Source: Dastarcus helophoroides
Taxonomy: Eukaryota > Arthropoda > Insecta > Coleoptera > Bothrideridae
Direction: 5' to 3'
Length of the DNA stretch: 64,000 bases
NCBI GenBank assembly: GCA_028583605.1
Contig: CM053333.1
Location: forward strand, 30,855,302-30,919,301
The notes beneath the pieces were generated by a model. That model had not been told where the DNA came from. It worked only from the letters and a program-made list of their open reading frames with translations, and made no database searches. Made by a program: the position numbers and the translations under genes. Each line of letters starts with the position of its first letter. The first letter of the stretch is position 1. Shown one piece after another: positions 60,401-64,000 of the stretch.

Positions 60401-63400
60401 GTGCCGTGCGATGCCTATCTACGGTCTTCACGGGATGCGGAGAAATAAACTACAGAACACCACGTTAAAGCTAGCTCGGGGTACGCCGCTCCGCGCATGT
60501 GCGATATTGCCAAATGGTGAGTACGAGTCAGAGTTTGGAGTGTGTATTTACGTTTATGATGCTAAATGCGTAGGTCCCGGTTGATCTGATTGCGATTGTT
60601 AATTGTGCCGCTTCCAGGCCTAACTGCCAATAGTACCGCTATTCACAAAGAGATAGCAGTACCCAATCTAGGGTCTAATTATTCATTTATAGATTTGAAT
60701 TTAAACAATTTTGATGAGAAAGGTAATGAAGACTTTATTTCTTTAAAAGATCGTAGAGCGGATTTTGTTTTAAAAAATATTTTTTTTTGTGTTTTTGTAG
60801 AGTTTAATTAGAACCTTGTAATAAAATATATTTTATTTTCAAATGCAGTTTTCATGAAATGGAGATTATAAGATGGTAATTAAATTTAATTCGTAAAAAT
60901 ACTATTAAATATCACTCCTTTTGTGTCACTTTTGTTTCTCTTAAATTTAATATCTTGCTATGACACTGAATTCACCTAAACTTTTAACTACTAATATTTT
61001 TGCATCAGCGCACCCCCTGTCAAAAAGTCACCAGCCGCCACTGCCATGCTCTTTCAGTTAACACTACTTTGTTGCACTTTGCAAATCTTGTTCTCGTTGA
61101 AAACAATCGTTATTTCGCCCTAAATAATAACCAGCAAAAAATCAGTGCAAAATCTTGCTCATATAAATATTTTATTGTTCCTAAATGTAGAAATACTGTT
61201 GTCTCTTGCCCTCTATGCGTGTCCTTCCGGATCCGCCACGAAACTATTTAATTTTACAAAGAAATAAATAATAGTTTTTATCGCCCTTAAACATAAATAA
61301 TATTTTTGTAAATAAATCGTTCTTACATAAAAAAAAAACTTCAAAACCAAACATTGATATCGACATATTGCATAAAAGTCACATAACTATACCTTTAGCT
61401 AAATACATACCAATTTCTTAAATAACAATTACTATACACTAATCAACTTGGATTACTCAGAATACTGTTTGAACTAAAAACATAAAACGTACATTTCCCA
61501 CAGGGGAGATTTTTGTTAATTGTACAGTGTGTCCCACGATAGAGTACCTACTGAAAGAGGATTTTTTTTTTATTTGAGGTTTTATGAAAAAAAGTCATTC
61601 TTTATAAATTTTCTGCTTGATCTTAAATCACCGAAAATAACATTCCTTTTTCGAGATTTTTTGTACAGAGAATTAAATTATTTGAAAATTTCAAAAAATG
61701 GCGAAAAGTAAATTATTGTTTTTTACTGTTGTGGTTTAAGATCAAGCAGGAGCTTTTATAAAGAATGATTTTTTTCTCGTAAATCCACAAATAAAAAAGA
61801 AATCCCTCTTCAGTACTCTATCTTGGGACACAGTGAATGTTAAACCTTCCATTCTTAACTCTTAAAAAATGTAACAATATTATTTTTCGTATATAGTAAT
61901 ACTTCTTCATAATTTCAAACTAACTATTTATGTAAGTATAATCAATGCAAAAATTCCTAAGAAAATAATAAAATAGTCTATTTACTTTGAAAGCTTTGCG
62001 CCGCGGCTTTTTGCACTGATATATAGTGGATTATTTGAAAAAAAAAAAAAGAAAATCCATAATGATTGCTACATCAACTTTGGGAATCATCACGAACAAA
62101 ACCTTCTTCCATTATCGATTACTTCTCGACAACCATAAAGGAAACAATTCATTGAATTCACACTAACCCTATGGTTTATTAATTTAGAGGTAGTAACAGC
62201 ATGCCGGGTCGTGCCTAGTGACGTCACACAACATTTGCCGAGTCGCCCGTAGCATAAATACTTTGAAGTGTAATAACTTATTCAAATTTAAAGATATTAA
62301 AATAATTCTTTCAGTAATTTTTTAAGTTTACTATTTACTATCATCTAATGTTAAAATTAGTAATACTTTTGATTAGTGGAAACTTCCTAATTGTCCCTTC
62401 CATAGTTTTCTACGGCCGCTGAACGTATTCCCCTACTTTGGCGCAGCCTACTCGTATCTTCCAGTTTAGATGTTAGAAAAAACTCGTCGAGAGTTTTACA
62501 GCAGACTGGAATATTGTTAAGAACAGTCTGGCGGCCTATTTGAACTCCTTATATTGAAATGTTTAAAGAGTTATTATGTTATATTCTTCATTAGAATTAT
62601 TATTTATTTTCTTTAAGAAATCTCGTTTATTTATTTTAGTTATCAAAGAATATCAGTTTTATTTTGCCTCAGACGTTGATTAAATCAACAGACTAAAACA
62701 GCATGTGGTACGCAAATTTTAATAAAATTGTTGCCTGCCAGTAGTAATCCCGTAACAAAACACGTTAGAAGCTATGATGTACTACTGAAATCTCCACCAG
62801 CACTGATCGCTGCGCTCTGCGTTGAATTGTTTACACCGGTGTAGGAGAATACAAGGCGCCGCCCATCTATCCCACTATTAGCTCTCAATGTTAAATCTCA
62901 CATTAACATTCTACCTATGGACAGTGTTTAACTTTCCTAACCTGTATATCTTTGTACTATACAATCGCGTTCGTTCATAATGATTATGCAACCCATCTAA
63001 TTCTATTGACCTAGGCGGTAGCGTAGCTCGCTGGAGAAATTGGCTTATTACCACTGCGAATTCTTTCGTCCCCAAAAATAATTGTCGAAAATGAATGAAA
63101 TGTCACTGCGACTCCAACCATGAGAGCTCCTTAGTTTTTTAAAAAATATTTACAACTTAGATATCCATGAACAAATTTTTTTATAAACTTGCGGCATTTT
63201 AAAGCTGCATACCTTTAATAAGCAAAGCAGTGGTGCTTAATATGCATTTATATATGCTTTCAAATGTAGTCTCAGTGGAACTATTTGCACCTTGCTTGTT
63301 AGCTTAATAAACAAGGTGCAAATAGCTTATTGGCTTAATAAGTAGATGAAAAGAACGTATTGAATGAAGTAAGCAAATATAAACAAAACATCAGTGTGGA

Positions 63401-64000
63401 ATTAGAATAAAATAAAGTGATACAAACGTATATTTTATGAACAAATGTCGGTTTCTTTCGTTTTAAGAGAATTATATTATTAAAAAAATTTGCTTGCGTT
63501 GTTAAATAGTTACAATAACATTTAACTTACTTTCTGCAACGTGTCTGACCATGGAGGGCTGGGATTCCACTGATCCATTAATTCACTTGGATCAACTTTG
63601 AGTAAAGTTCTCGGTCTTTCGGCTATGTGAGATAGCACTAATAAACCACTACTACCAACTTGCGTATTAGGGGCATCCACGTCTCCTACTTCTAGTTCTA
63701 GATTTTGTAAATCTTTGGGTTTGCGCTTGCTGTACGAATAATCCACTGGTTCCGAGTCTGCTCTTCTGTGGTGATGATGTTGTTGATTATGATGTACATG
63801 ACTTACTGTTGTGTGATGAGTAAGGTGTGGTTGAATAGCAGATGGCATTGCTGCTAAGTGAGAGTAAGTACTAGTATCATGAGGAGAGGAAAATTCAGGT
63901 CCCTAATAACCTATTTGTTAGTCTGGATTATCTAAATAGGTGATCAACTTACCGTATGATGAGGATGTTCTGGATAATACAGTAGTCTAGTTGTCGGTCC
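54151..64000 (-). CDS. C-terminal exons of a His/Pro-rich, probable transcription-regulator gene (partial)
   Basis: Three coding exons: 64000-63953 (continues off the window), 63902-63531 and 54426-54151, joined in phase 0 across GT/AG sites. The visible 231 residues start GPTTRLLYYPEHPHHT, pass a His-rich stretch (SHVHHNQQHHHHRR) and a Lys/Arg patch (SKRKPKD), then a conserved-looking acidic/aromatic segment LLKVDPSELMDQWNPSPPW that runs over the splice into VPDLCHQELSPY and SFDWMPEQYVP, and end SADRDTP. No catalytic motif is present. The composition and the short aromatic/acidic modules suggest the activation region of a transcription factor; a bHLH-PAS protein such as dysfusion is one guess I cannot confirm. 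The N-terminal DNA-binding domain, if any, is outside the window. Confidence 0.7.
54780..55870 (-). pseudogene. non-LTR retrotransposon RT fragment
   Basis: Minus-strand RT in two or three broken frames: ALDISKAFDKV then a stop, LTSYGLPPGLCHL, ISNFLADRSLQVVVDG, INAGVPQGSVLSPTLFLLHI; the catalytic box reads YAGD in place of YADD. A further frame (55432-55103) carries VDFNTSKTQTAVFS and FSWDDYVRAIAKSASQKLGF, the thumb region. Both ends are truncated. Confidence 0.82.
56190..58190 (+). pseudogene. second non-LTR retrotransposon, R1/jockey-like
   Basis: Plus strand, several frames. TPWWNGQLEKLRSQANKLFN (56440 region) is the linker before RT; REWREVKVIFIPKPGKPQ and SCRPISLTSFLLKTLERL open the RT; GVFLDIEGAFD carries the first Asp; CPQGGVVSPLTWLI and GYADDITILL the other two, so the catalytic residues are intact. 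KYLGIELDSKLSWKYHI and a C-terminal AAMEAILCLPPLDIF follow. Stops at 57191 and 57899 and missing 5' sequence make it inactive. Confidence 0.82.
59876..59926. repeat. left piece of the dispersed repeat split by 59927-62387
   Basis: Its reverse complement matches about 1780-1835 (GCGTTTTACAT, TTCCTTATCTGTATA). Together with 62388-62945 it reconstructs the intact copy at 1215-1835. Confidence 0.7.
60148..61043. mobile_element. 896-bp hAT-like element, TSD CCATGCTC
   Basis: Perfect 8-bp duplication CCATGCTC at 60140-60147 and 61044-61051. Termini CAGTGGCGGCTGGT and, inverted, CAGTGGCGGCTGGTGACT. A subterminal AAGAGCGCGCGCTC palindrome lies at the left end. No transposase; the longest ORF shows no known motif. 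Confidence 0.92.
61525..61834. mobile_element. 310-bp hairpin MITE
   Basis: Ends CAGTGTGTCCCACGATAGAG and, inverted, CACTGTGTCCCAAGATAGAG. Both arms (about 115 bp) continue as inverted copies through AAGATCAAGCAG, so the element is one long hairpin. A TA lies left of it; the right flank is not clearly TA. Confidence 0.8.
62388..62945. repeat. main part of the dispersed repeat (inverted to 1215-1790)
   Basis: Contains TACGGCCGCTGAACGTATTC, ATTTAATAAAATTGTTGCC-like and ACACCGGTGTAGG blocks, each the complement of the left copy. It presumably extends a little further right. Confidence 0.75.
63531..63902 (-). CDS. internal exon of the same gene
   Basis: Exactly 124 codons between TTATTAG and AAA|GTAAGT. 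Opens GPEFSSPHDTSTYSHLAAM, so the in-frame Met at 63848 is internal, not a start. Contains the His-rich stretch and ends WSDTLQK. Confidence 0.8.

Larger units (their letters stand above)
59927..62387. mobile_element. 2.5-kb TIR element containing two nested elements
   Basis: Perfect 11-bp inverted termini GGAAGTTTCCA, extending imperfectly (ATCAAAGTA-like), flanked by TA at 59925-59926 and 62388-62389. The unoccupied version of the site is seen in the copy at 1215-1835, where AATTATCCC is uninterrupted. No transposase seen. Confidence 0.75.
54427..63530 (-). other. 9.1-kb intron with retroelements and MITEs
   Basis: Holds two LINE fragments in opposite orientation, a split dispersed repeat, a TIR element with a nested hAT-like element and a hairpin MITE. 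The stretches 58200-59870 and 62960-63520 have no recognised feature. Confidence 0.75.

Noticed and set aside
1..64000. CRISPR arrays, bacterial operons or phage genes
   Set aside because: Spliceosomal introns, eukaryotic kinases and transposons dominate; the tandem repeats have no spacer structure and there are no cas genes.

Overview
The window looks like an AT-rich arthropod genome, most likely an insect. It carries pieces of three spliced host genes with short (50-60 bp) as well as multi-kilobase introns, separated by a dense and often nested mosaic of transposable elements. A beetle would fit, but that is only an impression. Splice sites were read by eye from GT/AG and reading-frame continuity.

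Host genes. (1) Minus strand, 14772-25368: the Hippo/MST kinase (hpo), seven coding exons ending in a C-terminal SARAH domain; only the short 5' exon is not located. Its fourth intron (15324-24088) was enlarged by a pogo/Tigger-type DNA transposon that carries a decayed BEL/Pao retroelement. (2) Plus strand, 47167-51935: a complete nine-exon VIPAS39/SPE-39 (Vps16B) gene of 396 codons. (3) Minus strand, 54151-64000: the last three coding exons of a His/Pro-rich, probably transcription-regulator gene running off the right edge, with a 9.1 kb intron filled with retroelements and MITEs.

Mobile DNA. Exact or near-exact target-site duplications (TSDs) let many elements be bounded to the base: hAT-like elements at 2444-6464, 6483-7016, 30416-38876, 31383-35432 (nested), 31889-35018 (nested twice) and 60148-61043; two P-superfamily elements in opposite orientation at 41285-44348 and 45199-47058, the second ending 108 bp upstream of the VIPAS39 start codon; a TA-flanked MITE at 23244-23509; a TIR element at 59927-62387 that contains one of the hAT elements and a hairpin MITE. 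Non-LTR retrotransposon pieces lie at 25943-28140 (jockey-like, plus), 54780-55870 (minus) and 56190-58190 (plus), and a Tc1/mariner-like relic at 28540-29280.

Much of the remaining DNA (1-1160, most of 2900-6300, 9760-11500, 13100-14200, 30100-38800) is one kind of filler: degenerate short repeats around GAAATTTT/AAAATTTC, in places amplified into tandem arrays of about 320 bp or 666 bp. No CRISPR, rRNA or convincing tRNA gene was seen. No clearly new biochemical system was found; the most notable items are the datable nesting of elements, the P-element pair next to VIPAS39, and a stop-free 57-bp intron that splits the hpo SARAH domain.
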